Part shown: piece after piece, positions 1 through 6,868 of the stretch
Layout: each line of letters opens with the position of its first letter
How positions within the stretch are numbered: position 1 is the stretch's first letter
Source: Nonomuraea deserti
Lineage (GTDB): Bacteria; Actinomycetota; Actinomycetes; Streptosporangiales; Streptosporangiaceae
Length of the DNA stretch: 37,191 bases
Direction of reading: 5' to 3'
Assembly: GCF_004348685.1 (NCBI RefSeq)
Contig: NZ_SMKO01000086.1
Location: 1-37,191 of the forward strand
Notes under the pieces: model-generated
Seen by the model: the letters and a program-made list of their open reading frames with translations, nothing else
Told to the model about the DNA's origin: nothing
The model's database searches: none
Position numbers and translations under genes: made by a program

Positions 1-1397
1 CCCAACCCCTGCCCGGCCCCACCTGGGAACCGATCGGCCCCGTCCCCGCGTCGCCACAACCCCGGTCCACGCCATCCCGGTCCACGCCATCCCATTCCAA
101 GTCAGCCCAGTCCACGCCATCCCAGTCCACGCCATCCCAGTCATCTCAGCCCACTCCACCCGCGCCCATGAAGCCCCCGGCCGCGCCCGCGGAGGCCCGG
201 CCTGTGCCCGACGAGTCCCAGACCGTGTCTGCGGAGTCGTCCCAGGTGTCGAGGGAGTCCCTAACTGCGCCCGGAGAGTCGTCCGGGATCCCGGGGAAGT
301 CCACACCTGCGCCTGGGGAGACGTCGGGTTCGTCGAGGGAGTCCCGCGACGTCTCCGGGGCGTCGGGGGAGGCCTCAACTGCGCCTGGGGAGTTGTCCCG
401 GGTGTCAGGTGAGTCCCCGCTTGCGCCTGGGGGAACATCGCTTCTGTGGGGGAAGTCCCGGAACGTGCATCGGGAGTCGTCTGGGGTGTCGGGGGAATCC
501 CCACTTGCGCCAGGGGAAGCGTCGGCTTTGCCGGGGGAGTCCCGGAACGTGCCTGCGGGAACGTCGACTTCGGGTGCGGCTGTGCCGGCTGCGTCCGCTG
601 TGGTTCCGACCGCGTCCGGCCCGGGGCCGTCGCCGGTTGCCTCGCCTTCCTCGGCCCCGCCTGTCGGTGGTGTCTGGGCGTTGGTGTGTTGCGAGGGTCG
701 GCTTTTCGCCGCCTGCGCGGACGGCACGCTCGCGTACCGGGATGTCTCCGGTCAGAACCTCCCGTGGCGAACGATCGACGATACGGACGCGATCGCCCTG
801 GCCGCCCCAAGGGAGGCGCACGGCGGCCCGCCCGCCGGTCTCTTCGGCGTCGCTGTCGACGGCACGATCCGCTACCGCGACCCTGTGCCGGGCCCCGCAC
901 CCTGGCAGGACGTCGGCCAGGCACCTGAGGGCACCACCGGACTGGCCGCCGCCGACGAAAGGCTGTTCGCCATCACCGCCGCGAACGAACTCTGGCACCT
1001 CCCCATCCGGCACCTCAACGCACACAACTGGACCATGATCGGCGCAGCAGCCGGCCCATCACCCTGCCCAGGAGGTGGGCCGGCGACCGGTCCGGCGACC
1101 GGTCCGGCAGGCGGTCCAGTGACCGGTCCGGCGATCAGCCCGGCGATCGGCCTGGCGACCGACCCCGCAGGCGGTCCGGCAGGCGGTTCGGTGATCAGCC
1201 CGGCGACCCTCGCCGCGATGAACGGCAGGCTGTTCACCGTCGCGGCCGACCGTATCCTCACCAGATCGGTGAACCGCTACGAAACCCCCTGGGCGGATCT
1301 CGGCCCCGCGGCCGGCAACACCGTCCTCGCCGCCGCGTCCGGCCGTCTCATCGGCACAGGCCCCGACGGCACCCTCCGCTGGCGGCCGATCGCATGA
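1..1397 (+). CDS. Beta-propeller (tachylectin-like) repeat protein, 5' end outside window
   Basis: The first in-window ATG is at 168, but the same frame is open to the window edge. It already encodes a propeller-like blade end (PTWEPIGPV) near bases 15-50, so the true start probably lies upstream. Downstream blades follow a pattern of about 45 residues: GRLFAACADGTLAYRD...PWRTID, GLFGVAVDGTIRYRD...PWQDVG, ERLFAITAANELWHL...NWTMIG, GRLFTVAADRIL...PWADLG and a final DGTLRWRPI. This resembles tachylectin-2-type sugar-binding propellers; ligand and location cannot be told here. Blades are interrupted by an STPSQ-type linker (64-153), a long Ser/Gly/Pro/Glu-rich segment (about 168-660) and a GPATGPA-type linker (1082-1201). 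No catalytic motif is seen. Lectin or surface display is an inference. Confidence 0.7.
   Translation, partial: QPLPGPTWEPIGPVPASPQPRSTPSRSTPSHSKSAQSTPSQSTPSQSSQPTPPAPMKPPAAPAEARPVPDESQTVSAESSQVSRESLTAPGESSGIPGKSTPAPGETSGSSRESRDVSGASGEASTAPGELSRVSGESPLAPGGTSLLWGKSRNVHRESSGVSGESPLAPGEASALPGESRNVPAGTSTSGAAVPAASAVVPTASGPGPSPVASPSSAPPVGGVWALVCCEGRLFAACADGTLAYRDVSGQNLPWRTIDDTDAIALAAPREAHGGPPAGLFGVAVDGTIRYRDPVPGPAPWQDVGQAPEGTTGLAAADERLFAITAANELWHLPIRHLNAHNWTMIGAAAGPSPCPGGGPATGPATGPAGGPVTGPAISPAIGLATDPAGGPAGGSVISPATLAAMNGRLFTVAADRILTRSVNRYETPWADLGPAAGNTVLAAASGRLIGTGPDGTLRWRPIA
64..138 (+). repeat. 15-bp tandem repeat, five units, coding
   Basis: Units at 64-78, 79-93, 94-108 (diverged), 109-123 and 124-138 follow the pattern (a/g)gtccacgccatccc. 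They encode a repeated Ser-Thr-Pro-Ser-(Arg/Gln) linker in the propeller gene. The period is a multiple of three, so changes in copy number keep the frame. Confidence 0.8.
1082..1201 (+). repeat. 12-bp tandem repeat, about ten units, coding
   Basis: Ten 12-bp units, best copies ggcgaccggtcc at 1082-1093 and 1094-1105 with later copies diverged, encode a Gly-Pro-Ala-Thr-type linker. It sits between two blades of the propeller protein and preserves the reading frame. Confidence 0.75.
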
Positions 1398-1473
1398 CAG
1401 GGACCGGGCACCGCGGCCGGTCGCCGCTCGTTCGCGGGTGAGGACAGGGCGCGGTTGTTCCCCGCGTCGGGCC

Positions 1474-1603
1474 GGGTGTGGTGGTTCGCGGCACGGGCTG
1501 GGTGTGGTGGTTCGCGGTGCGGGCTGGGTGTGGTGGTTCGCGGTGCGGGCTGGGTGTGGTGGTTCGCGGCACGGGCTGGGTGTGGTGGTTCGCGGCACGG
1601 GCC
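1474..1603. repeat. 26-bp tandem repeat, five units, intergenic
   Basis: Five adjacent units at 1474-1499, 1500-1525, 1526-1551, 1552-1577 and 1578-1603 start gggtgtggtggttcgcgg and differ only at a few bases (gcacgg or gtgcgg). They fill most of the 225-bp gap between two convergent genes. There are no spacers, so this is not a CRISPR. The period of 26 is not a multiple of three, which fits non-coding DNA. Function is unknown; transcription termination or replication-slippage debris are possible. Confidence 0.85.
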
Positions 1604-1622
1604 GGGCGTTGCCCGTAGCGGG

Positions 1623-3758
1623 TCAGGTGCGGTCGCTCTCGTACGCCAGCCACTGTGCGAACGTGTGCAGCCCGTAGTCCAGTGTCACCTCGGCCCGCCA
1701 GCCCAGCTCCACGCCCGCCCGCTCCACGTTGACGAGCGGCCCGCCGGGACTCTCCGACGTCTCCATGTGGACCGGCCGCACCGCCTTGGACACCGCCTCG
1801 GCCAGCTCCCGCATGCGCCACCGCCGCCGCCCTGCGACGTTGTACACCCGCCCCGCGACGCCCTTCTCCAGCGCCGCCAGGACCGCCTGCGCCACGTCCC
1901 GCACGTGCACGAGCTGCACGGGAGAGCCGTCGACGGGCGCCGGCCGGTTGAGCGACGAGCGCAGCACCAGCTCCGCCACCGCCCCCCGCTGGGGCATGCC
2001 GGGCCCGTACGGCTCGCCGAGCCGCAGCACCACGGAGCCGGGGGCGGCCGACTCGACAGCGCTCAGGGCCCGGGCCAGGGGTGTGGCCGCCGGGTCGACA
2101 GGCGTCTCCTCGTCCACCCACTTCCGCGCCGGATAAATGCGGCAGGAGCTCAGCAGGACCCCGCCACGGCCGCCCGCGAAGGCGGTGCGGGCCAGCCGTA
2201 CCTCCTCCTCGGGGTCCGCGTCCGCGTCCCAGCCGAGCGCGCAGACGTGCACCACGACGCCGGCGTCGCCCCCGGACAGGTGGAAGCCCCGGTCGGCCAG
2301 CGCGTCCGCCACGTACTGCCGGACGAACGTCGCCGTCCCGCTCACGGCCACGTCCGGGCGCTCGAAAGCGACGGGTGATGTGAAGCCGATGGTGACCGGT
2401 GGTGTTTCCGCTGGTGGTGTTGAGGGGGCCCATGGTGTTGAGGGGGCCTGTGATGTTGAGGGGGCCAGTGATGTTGAGGGGACCGGTGGTGTTGAGAGGG
2501 CCGACGGTGTTGAGAGGGCTGGTGGTGTTGTGGCGGACGGCGGTGTGAGGGTGGAGGCCGTGCGGGGCCGGGGTTTGCGCGCCGCCGGAGCGCTCGCCAG
2601 TCCCGCTTCGAGGCCCGCCCTGGCGACGTCGTGCAGTTCCGGCCAGAGCCGGGCGAGCGCGCGCGCCCCGAGTTCGTGGCAGAGCCCGCCGGGGCCCATG
2701 GTGGCCAGCGCCTCGTCCAGGACCCGCGCGTCCCCGCGCGGCCCGCGGTGGACGACCCCCATCGTGTACGCCGTCAGCCACAGCGGGAAATGCGGGCCCG
2801 CTCCCGTCCCCGCGGCCCTGGCCTGGGCCCGCAGCGAGCCCGCGTCGATCCCCAGGCCGGCCAGGTAGTCGTCGCACCGGAGGTCCCGCCACCGGCCGGA
2901 TCCCGGCACGCGTACCGCGCACTGAGCCACGCCGCGCTTGAAGAACGGGATCACGGGCAGCCGGTCGAGCACCCGCTCCTCGCCCACGCCGGCCAGGGGG
3001 TCGTCGGCGAAGAAGCACGGGGAGCGGCGCAATCCCTGGAAGTCGTTCTCCACCAGGCTGGCCAGGTCCTCGTGCTCGGCCAGGCTCGGCACCGCCACGT
3101 ACACCGGCACCCCGGCCTGGCGCAGGTAGCGGCCCATGAGCACGTCGTCGGGCCAGGTCTCGTCCCGGTCCCTGGCCCATTCCACGTATCCCGTGGCGAC
3201 CTGCCGGGGCAGCAGCAGGGCCGCCACCGGTGTGTACTCGCCCGCGCCGCGCACCCAGCGTGCCCCGGCGAGCGCGCCCATCCGCACGGCGGCGCCGTTG
3301 CGCGAGTTCCAGAACGCGAACAGGGCCAGCGCGGCGCCCGGCATGGCGCGGGCGGCGCGCTCGGCCCGCTCGAAGAACCGGCCGGACAGGGCCATGTCGT
3401 CGTGCAGCAGCACGTGGTGGGTGGCGTACTCGGGGATGCTCGACCAGGCCAGCAGCGAGGTACGGAACGCCGAGGGCCGGCCCGCGGGGTCCGGGTCGGT
3501 CACCACGTCCAGGACGTCCCCGGCCAGCCGGGCGGCCGCCTCCCTGCGCCGAGGGTGCGCCATCACCGCCCCGGTCAGCCGCACACACCCGTCCGGATCC
3601 GCGCCTCCGGAGTGCCGCGTACCGGTGGAAGGGGCCGCGTTCCGGGTGGAGTGGGTGTCGGGGGAGTGGGGCGGGTTCTGGGAGGAGTGCCCGTCGTGAG
3701 AGGGCCGGGCGCCTCCGGGAGGAGGTGGGTCGCCGGACGGCCTCAGGTGCCCAGGCAT
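1623..3758 (-). CDS. Glycosyltransferase-like domain fused to a degenerate SDR/epimerase domain
   Basis: A 711-residue protein, counting from the ATG at 3758, which overlaps the formyltransferase 3' end by 16 bp. Residues 1-60 are Pro/Ser-rich. From about residue 57 a GT-A-like domain begins (LTGAVMAHPRR) with an acidic motif HHVLLHDDM near 119-121 and a later PDDVLMGRYL. A linker built from 18-bp repeats (2416-2523) joins it to an NAD-dependent epimerase-like C-terminal domain. In that domain the Rossmann motif reads SGTATFVRQ, lacking two of three glycines, and no YxxxK follows the SSCRIY strand, so it is probably not an active dehydrogenase. No clear ribosome site precedes 3758. A GTG at 3584 or ATG at 3563 are alternatives, though 3563 would cut the first beta strand. 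It is last in the 6352-1623 operon. Confidence 0.7.
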   Translation of the reverse strand: MPGHLRPSGDPPPPGGARPSHDGHSSQNPPHSPDTHSTRNAAPSTGTRHSGGADPDGCVRLTGAVMAHPRRREAAARLAGDVLDVVTDPDPAGRPSAFRTSLLAWSSIPEYATHHVLLHDDMALSGRFFERAERAARAMPGAALALFAFWNSRNGAAVRMGALAGARWVRGAGEYTPVAALLLPRQVATGYVEWARDRDETWPDDVLMGRYLRQAGVPVYVAVPSLAEHEDLASLVENDFQGLRRSPCFFADDPLAGVGEERVLDRLPVIPFFKRGVAQCAVRVPGSGRWRDLRCDDYLAGLGIDAGSLRAQARAAGTGAGPHFPLWLTAYTMGVVHRGPRGDARVLDEALATMGPGGLCHELGARALARLWPELHDVARAGLEAGLASAPAARKPRPRTASTLTPPSATTPPALSTPSALSTPPVPSTSLAPSTSQAPSTPWAPSTPPAETPPVTIGFTSPVAFERPDVAVSGTATFVRQYVADALADRGFHLSGGDAGVVVHVCALGWDADADPEEEVRLARTAFAGGRGGVLLSSCRIYPARKWVDEETPVDPAATPLARALSAVESAAPGSVVLRLGEPYGPGMPQRGAVAELVLRSSLNRPAPVDGSPVQLVHVRDVAQAVLAALEKGVAGRVYNVAGRRRWRMRELAEAVSKAVRPVHMETSESPGGPLVNVERAGVELGWRAEVTLDYGLHTFAQWLAYESDRT
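2416..2523 (-). repeat. 18-bp tandem repeat, six units, coding linker
   Basis: Units at 2416-2433, 2434-2451, 2452-2469, 2470-2487, 2488-2505 and 2506-2523 follow the pattern g(g/a)tgttgaggggnccnnt on the plus strand. On the coding strand they give a six-residue Ala/Val-Pro-Ser-Thr-type repeat. This linker joins the glycosyltransferase-like and SDR-like halves of the fusion protein. Confidence 0.85.
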
Positions 3759-4675
3759 GCGCCGACCGCGAGCTCGTCCGACTCCAGCAGGTCGAGGGCG
3801 TCGCGCCGCTCGCCGCCCTCCCACTGCACCTCGCGCACCACCAGCAGCCCCGACCCGCAGGCCACCAGCATCCCGCCGGTGCCGGTCGACCACACGGGCG
3901 CCAGCACCGTGCCCGCGGGCTCCGCCCCGCCGTGCTCGATGAGGTCGGCGCTGTGCACGTACAGCCGCCGTCCCGCCACGGACGTGAACGCGCCCGGATA
4001 GGGGGCGGCCAGCGCGCGCACCCAGTCGTAGAGGTCGGAGGCGGGCCGCGACCAGTCGATCACCCCGTCCTCCGGCCGCCGTTTCTCCCACCACGACCCG
4101 CCGGGCTCCTGCGGCCGCGCCACCACCCGCCCGTCCAGCAGCAGCGGGATGTACGTCGCCAGCAGGTCGATGTTGATCTCGGTGACCTTGCGGTACACCG
4201 CGGTGACGTCGTCGCGCCGGCTGACAGTGAACTCCCGCTGCGCGATCAGGTCACCGGTGTCGGCGCCCTCGTCCAGGAAGAAGAGGCTGACCGCGCTCGT
4301 GGCGAGCCGCTTGATGATCGTCCACGGCAGCGCGGCCCGTCCCCGCCCCTCGGGCAGCCGGGTGGGGTGCAGGCCGATCGACCCTTTCGGGCAGGCCGAC
4401 AGCAGCGGCTCGCGGACGAGCTGCGACCATCCCGCGATGACGAACAGGTCCATGTCCTTGACCCGCTCGTAGGCCTGCCCGTCGTTGATGTCGTCCGTCT
4501 CCAGCAGCGGGATGCCGTGCTTGTCCGACGCCTCGCGCAGCGGCGCGTACCCGGAGCGGTGGCTGAGCCGCGGCGGGTAGCCGATCAGCAGCGACGGCGG
4601 TGTGCCCTGCGCGACCAGCACGTCCACGGCCGGAGCGGCGAACTCCATGCCGGTGGCGAACGCGAACGTCTTCAC
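3743..4675 (-). CDS. Formyltransferase (Fmt/ArnA-type), probable amino-sugar N-formyltransferase
   Basis: 310 residues from the GTG at 4675, whose GTGA overlaps the stop of the PIG-L gene; GGGAGG lies 4 nt upstream. The N-terminal formyl-transfer fold carries the N10-formyl-THF site as GLHPTRLPEGRGRA (101-114), with His103 and Asp139 (EGADTGD) at the 36-residue spacing seen in ArnA (His104, Asp140). The usual Asn two residues before the His is Gly101 here. The C-terminal domain has the RRPEDGVIDWSRPA signature of Fmt/ArnA proteins. A true methionyl-tRNA formyltransferase is unlikely: the gene lies between a PIG-L deacetylase and a glycosyltransferase, not beside def or rsmB. Inferred role: formylating the amine exposed by the deacetylase. 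Confidence 0.8.
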   Translation of the reverse strand: MKTFAFATGMEFAAPAVDVLVAQGTPPSLLIGYPPRLSHRSGYAPLREASDKHGIPLLETDDINDGQAYERVKDMDLFVIAGWSQLVREPLLSACPKGSIGLHPTRLPEGRGRAALPWTIIKRLATSAVSLFFLDEGADTGDLIAQREFTVSRRDDVTAVYRKVTEINIDLLATYIPLLLDGRVVARPQEPGGSWWEKRRPEDGVIDWSRPASDLYDWVRALAAPYPGAFTSVAGRRLYVHSADLIEHGGAEPAGTVLAPVWSTGTGGMLVACGSGLLVVREVQWEGGERRDALDLLESDELAVGACLGT

Positions 4676-5361
4676 AGGACCTCCCTCAGCACCCCGAACG
4701 CCTCGGCGTGGGCGACGCCGATCTCCGCCCCTCGCAGCGTGGCCAGCGCCGTCACCGACTCCTCGCTCCTGATGTGCGGCGATGGCCGGTGCTGGCTCTT
4801 GTAGCCGCGCAACGCGTCGAGCTTGCGTCGCAGGTGGGGGCCGATGTCGCAGTACGCCGTCGAGCGCGGGATCGGCTCCGAGGCCCACTGGATCTTCGAC
4901 ATCTCGTACATGAGCACGTTGGGCACCAGCCACTTGCCGAACTGCGGCGCGATCGGCCGGGCCGCGGCGAAGGCGGCGTGGAACACCGCGCAGTGGTCCT
5001 GGTCGTAGTCGGCGAAGCTGGGGAGCAGCAGCAGGTCGGGCCGCCGCTCGTTGAGCGCCTGCTCGAACAGGTCGACCAGTTCCCTGCGCGGCAGCGTGTC
5101 GAGCCGTTCGGTCAGCCCGCGGTCCCCGTACGCGATCTCGTACGTGAAGCCGAGCACGTCGCGCACGCTCTCGATCTCGTCCAGGCGCTGGCGGTAGGTG
5201 GTGGCCCCGTCGAGCCCGTAGTGGCGCATGCCGTCCACGGCCAGGTACAGGACGTGTACCTCGGCTCCGGCGTCGGCCTGCGCCGCCATCAGGCCGCCGC
5301 AGCCCAGAACCTCGTCGTCGGCGTGGGGGGAGATCACCAAGACGCGGTCAAAGCGGCGCAT
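4672..5361 (-). CDS. PIG-L/LmbE-family N-deacetylase
   Basis: 229 residues. The zinc motif PHADDE is at residues 12-17, followed by VLGCGG, and DQDHCAVFHAA supplies a further metal histidine. The C-terminal RGAEIGVAHAEAFGV is typical of the family, which removes N-acetyl groups from GlcNAc-type sugars. The ATG at 5361 has AAGGG upstream (GAAGGGCAGTGA) and overlaps the SDR stop by 14 bp; the gene's own stop overlaps the formyltransferase GTG by 4 bp. This tight coupling suggests deacetylation and re-acylation of one substrate. Mycothiol enzymes (MshB, Mca) belong to the same family, but this operon context does not support that role. Confidence 0.87.
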   Translation of the reverse strand: MRRFDRVLVISPHADDEVLGCGGLMAAQADAGAEVHVLYLAVDGMRHYGLDGATTYRQRLDEIESVRDVLGFTYEIAYGDRGLTERLDTLPRRELVDLFEQALNERRPDLLLLPSFADYDQDHCAVFHAAFAAARPIAPQFGKWLVPNVLMYEMSKIQWASEPIPRSTAYCDIGPHLRRKLDALRGYKSQHRPSPHIRSEESVTALATLRGAEIGVAHAEAFGVLREVL

Positions 5362-6352
5362 TCACTGCCCTTCGGTCCTCTCTGGCACGGTAATAGTCGG
5401 CGGTGCTCAGGATCAGCTCGTCGAGCGGGATCCGGGGCCGCCAGCCGAGGTCGGTGGCCGCCCTGAGCGCGGGGATCTTGTGGAACGACTCGGCCTCCGC
5501 GTAGTGGGGGCCGTGCACGCTCCTGCCGTCCACCCTGACGATGGGGGAGGAGCTGGCGAGCAGGCTCTTGACGCGTTCCGCCAGGTCCATGATGGTGACG
5601 GCGTTGGCGGGGTTGCCGACGTTGATGATGACCTCGTCGCCCTGCAGCGCCAGGTCCATGTAACCGGTGAGGAAGCCCGTCAGGTCGTCGGCCGCGATGA
5701 ACGCCCTGATCTGGTCCCCGCCCGCGAAGACGGTGATGGGCCGCCCGGCCAGCGCCTGCTGCACGAACGTCGGCATCACGAACCCGCCGGCCCGCGACTG
5801 CCGCGCCCCGGCCACGTTGAACGGCCGGATGACGATCCCGCGCAGCCCGTGCCTGCGGCTGTTGCAGACCATCGCCTCGGCCAGGGTCTTGGCGACCGCG
5901 TACTCGATGCGCGTGTTGTACTGCGTCGGGACGACGATGTCGTCCTTCTCGTCGAGGACGCCGCTGCGGCCGTACACCTCGGCGGAGCTGAACACGCACA
6001 GCGGCGCCCCGGCGTTCATGCACGCTTCGATGACCGGCGCGGTGCTCCCGATGATGTCGTGGCCGAGCCGTCCGGCCCGTGACAGGATGCTGGCCGGGCC
6101 CACGTAGGAGGCGGCGTGGATGACCCGGTCCACGCCCGCGAAGTCGCCGCCCGCGGCCAGATAGTCTTCGACGCGTTCCCGGACGACGGCGCAGCGGGGG
6201 TCGGCGTCGTAGTCCTCGCCGTCGATGACCGCGCCGGCGTTCGAGTCGATGATCCGTACGCGGTGGCCGGCCGCGAGGTAGGCGTCCACGAGATGAGAGC
6301 CGATGAAACCGAGACCGCCGGTGATGACGACTTCGCCACCTGGTGCTCGCAC
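5348..6352 (-). CDS. Extended SDR: NAD-dependent sugar epimerase/dehydratase
   Basis: 334 residues from the GTG at 6352, preceded by AAAGGCGGG. The Rossmann motif GGLGFIG is at 12-18, the catalytic Ser strand FSSAEVYG at 121-128 and YAVAK at 151-155, so the active site is complete. This family acts on nucleotide sugars (4-epimerases, 4,6-dehydratases, UDP-glucuronate decarboxylases); the exact reaction cannot be fixed from sequence alone. It is first in a four-gene operon and is probably the step that sets the sugar configuration before or beside N-deacetylation and N-formylation. A promoter is visible upstream at 6422-6450. Confidence 0.87.
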   Translation of the reverse strand: MRAPGGEVVITGGLGFIGSHLVDAYLAAGHRVRIIDSNAGAVIDGEDYDADPRCAVVRERVEDYLAAGGDFAGVDRVIHAASYVGPASILSRAGRLGHDIIGSTAPVIEACMNAGAPLCVFSSAEVYGRSGVLDEKDDIVVPTQYNTRIEYAVAKTLAEAMVCNSRRHGLRGIVIRPFNVAGARQSRAGGFVMPTFVQQALAGRPITVFAGGDQIRAFIAADDLTGFLTGYMDLALQGDEVIINVGNPANAVTIMDLAERVKSLLASSSPIVRVDGRSVHGPHYAEAESFHKIPALRAATDLGWRPRIPLDELILSTADYYRAREDRRAVNAPL

Positions 6353-6388
6353 GGACCCGCCTTTCCCGCTCGAGGAAAACGGTCACAC

Positions 6389-6404
6389 GGGGCTATGTAG
6401 CCCC
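6389..6404. promoter_or_regulatory. Palindrome in the SDR operon leader
   Basis: GGGGCTATGTAGCCCC has 7-bp perfect arms around a 2-bp centre. It lies about 37 bp upstream of the SDR start and just downstream of the predicted promoter at 6422-6450. An operator is likelier than an RNA hairpin, because a 2-nt loop is too small. Confidence 0.4.
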
Positions 6405-6421
6405 TTTGTCATCTAGGCGGG

Positions 6422-6450
6422 ATTAAAACAGTTTTCGCCCGTCTTGTCAC
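6422..6450 (-). promoter_or_regulatory. Sigma-70-type promoter of the sugar-modification operon
   Basis: Read on the minus strand, a -35 GTGACA (6450-6445) and a -10 TTTAAT (6427-6422) are 17 bp apart in an otherwise AT-poor region. Transcription would begin near 6414, giving a leader of about 60 nt before the GTG at 6352. Confidence 0.5.
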
Positions 6451-6499
6451 CCATGGCCACAACTTTTCACCGGGCCGGGGATCGGCACGTTCCACGCGG

Positions 6500-6859
6500 C
6501 TATATCGTGCCCCAGACGGGCGTGCCGGGGTCGGGTGGGGGAAGGGTCTCGAGCATGGCCGCCACGCTCTCCCAGTCGGCCACCGCCACACTGCCGCCCA
6601 TCATCAGCAGCCGGATGGCGACCTCGTGGTGCGCGGAGCGGAACACGTCGATGCCCTCCATGACCTGACCGGTGACCGCTTCGTACCCCATGCCGCCGCC
6701 CTGGCCCTTGAAGAAGGTCACGCCCTCCTTGCCGTCGCCCCAGAAGTCGCCGATGGCGTCGAGTTCCTCCCCCATCAGCGTGACGAACGCGGCGAGCTCG
6801 CTCGCCTCGAGTTCGAAGGCCTCCGCCGACGATCCGAGCCGCGATCGGTCGATCTCCAT
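6500..6859 (-). CDS. WXG100-like small protein
   Basis: 119 residues, mostly helical. The first half has a helix-turn-helix hairpin whose turn reads DFWGDGKEGVTFF (about 43-55), a WG-type variant seen in actinobacterial ESX/WXG100-like proteins; the C-terminal third is acidic. ATG 6859 has AGAGGA 5 nt upstream, placed at the stop of the preceding gene (9-bp gap), so the two are co-translated. The likely role is a helical partner or substrate of a type VII-like secretion system. No secretion ATPase (EccC) lies in the window. Confidence 0.6.
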   Translation of the reverse strand: MEIDRSRLGSSAEAFELEASELAAFVTLMGEELDAIGDFWGDGKEGVTFFKGQGGGMGYEAVTGQVMEGIDVFRSAHHEVAIRLLMMGGSVAVADWESVAAMLETLPPPDPGTPVWGTI

Positions 6860-6868
6860 CTGGTCCTC

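Noticed and set aside
146..1261. Long minus-strand reading frames opposite the propeller gene
   Set aside because: They mirror low-complexity high-GC DNA. The plus frame shows blade periodicity and normal codon use; the minus frames show only repeat-derived residues.
1474..1603. Possible CRISPR array
   Set aside because: The 26-bp units are directly adjacent with no unique spacers, and no cas gene is present.
3743..4675. Methionyl-tRNA formyltransferase (fmt)
   Set aside because: The neighbours are sugar-modifying genes, the triad Asn is Gly, and no def, rsmB or priA is nearby.
3743..4933. Formyltransferase starting at 4933
   Set aside because: The first 86 residues are Arg/Ala-rich out-of-frame translation of the PIG-L gene. 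The GTG at 4675 has a ribosome site and the conserved N-terminus.
4672..5361. Mycothiol enzyme MshB or Mca
   Set aside because: Same family, but the operon partners and the short length (229 residues against roughly 290-300) do not fit.
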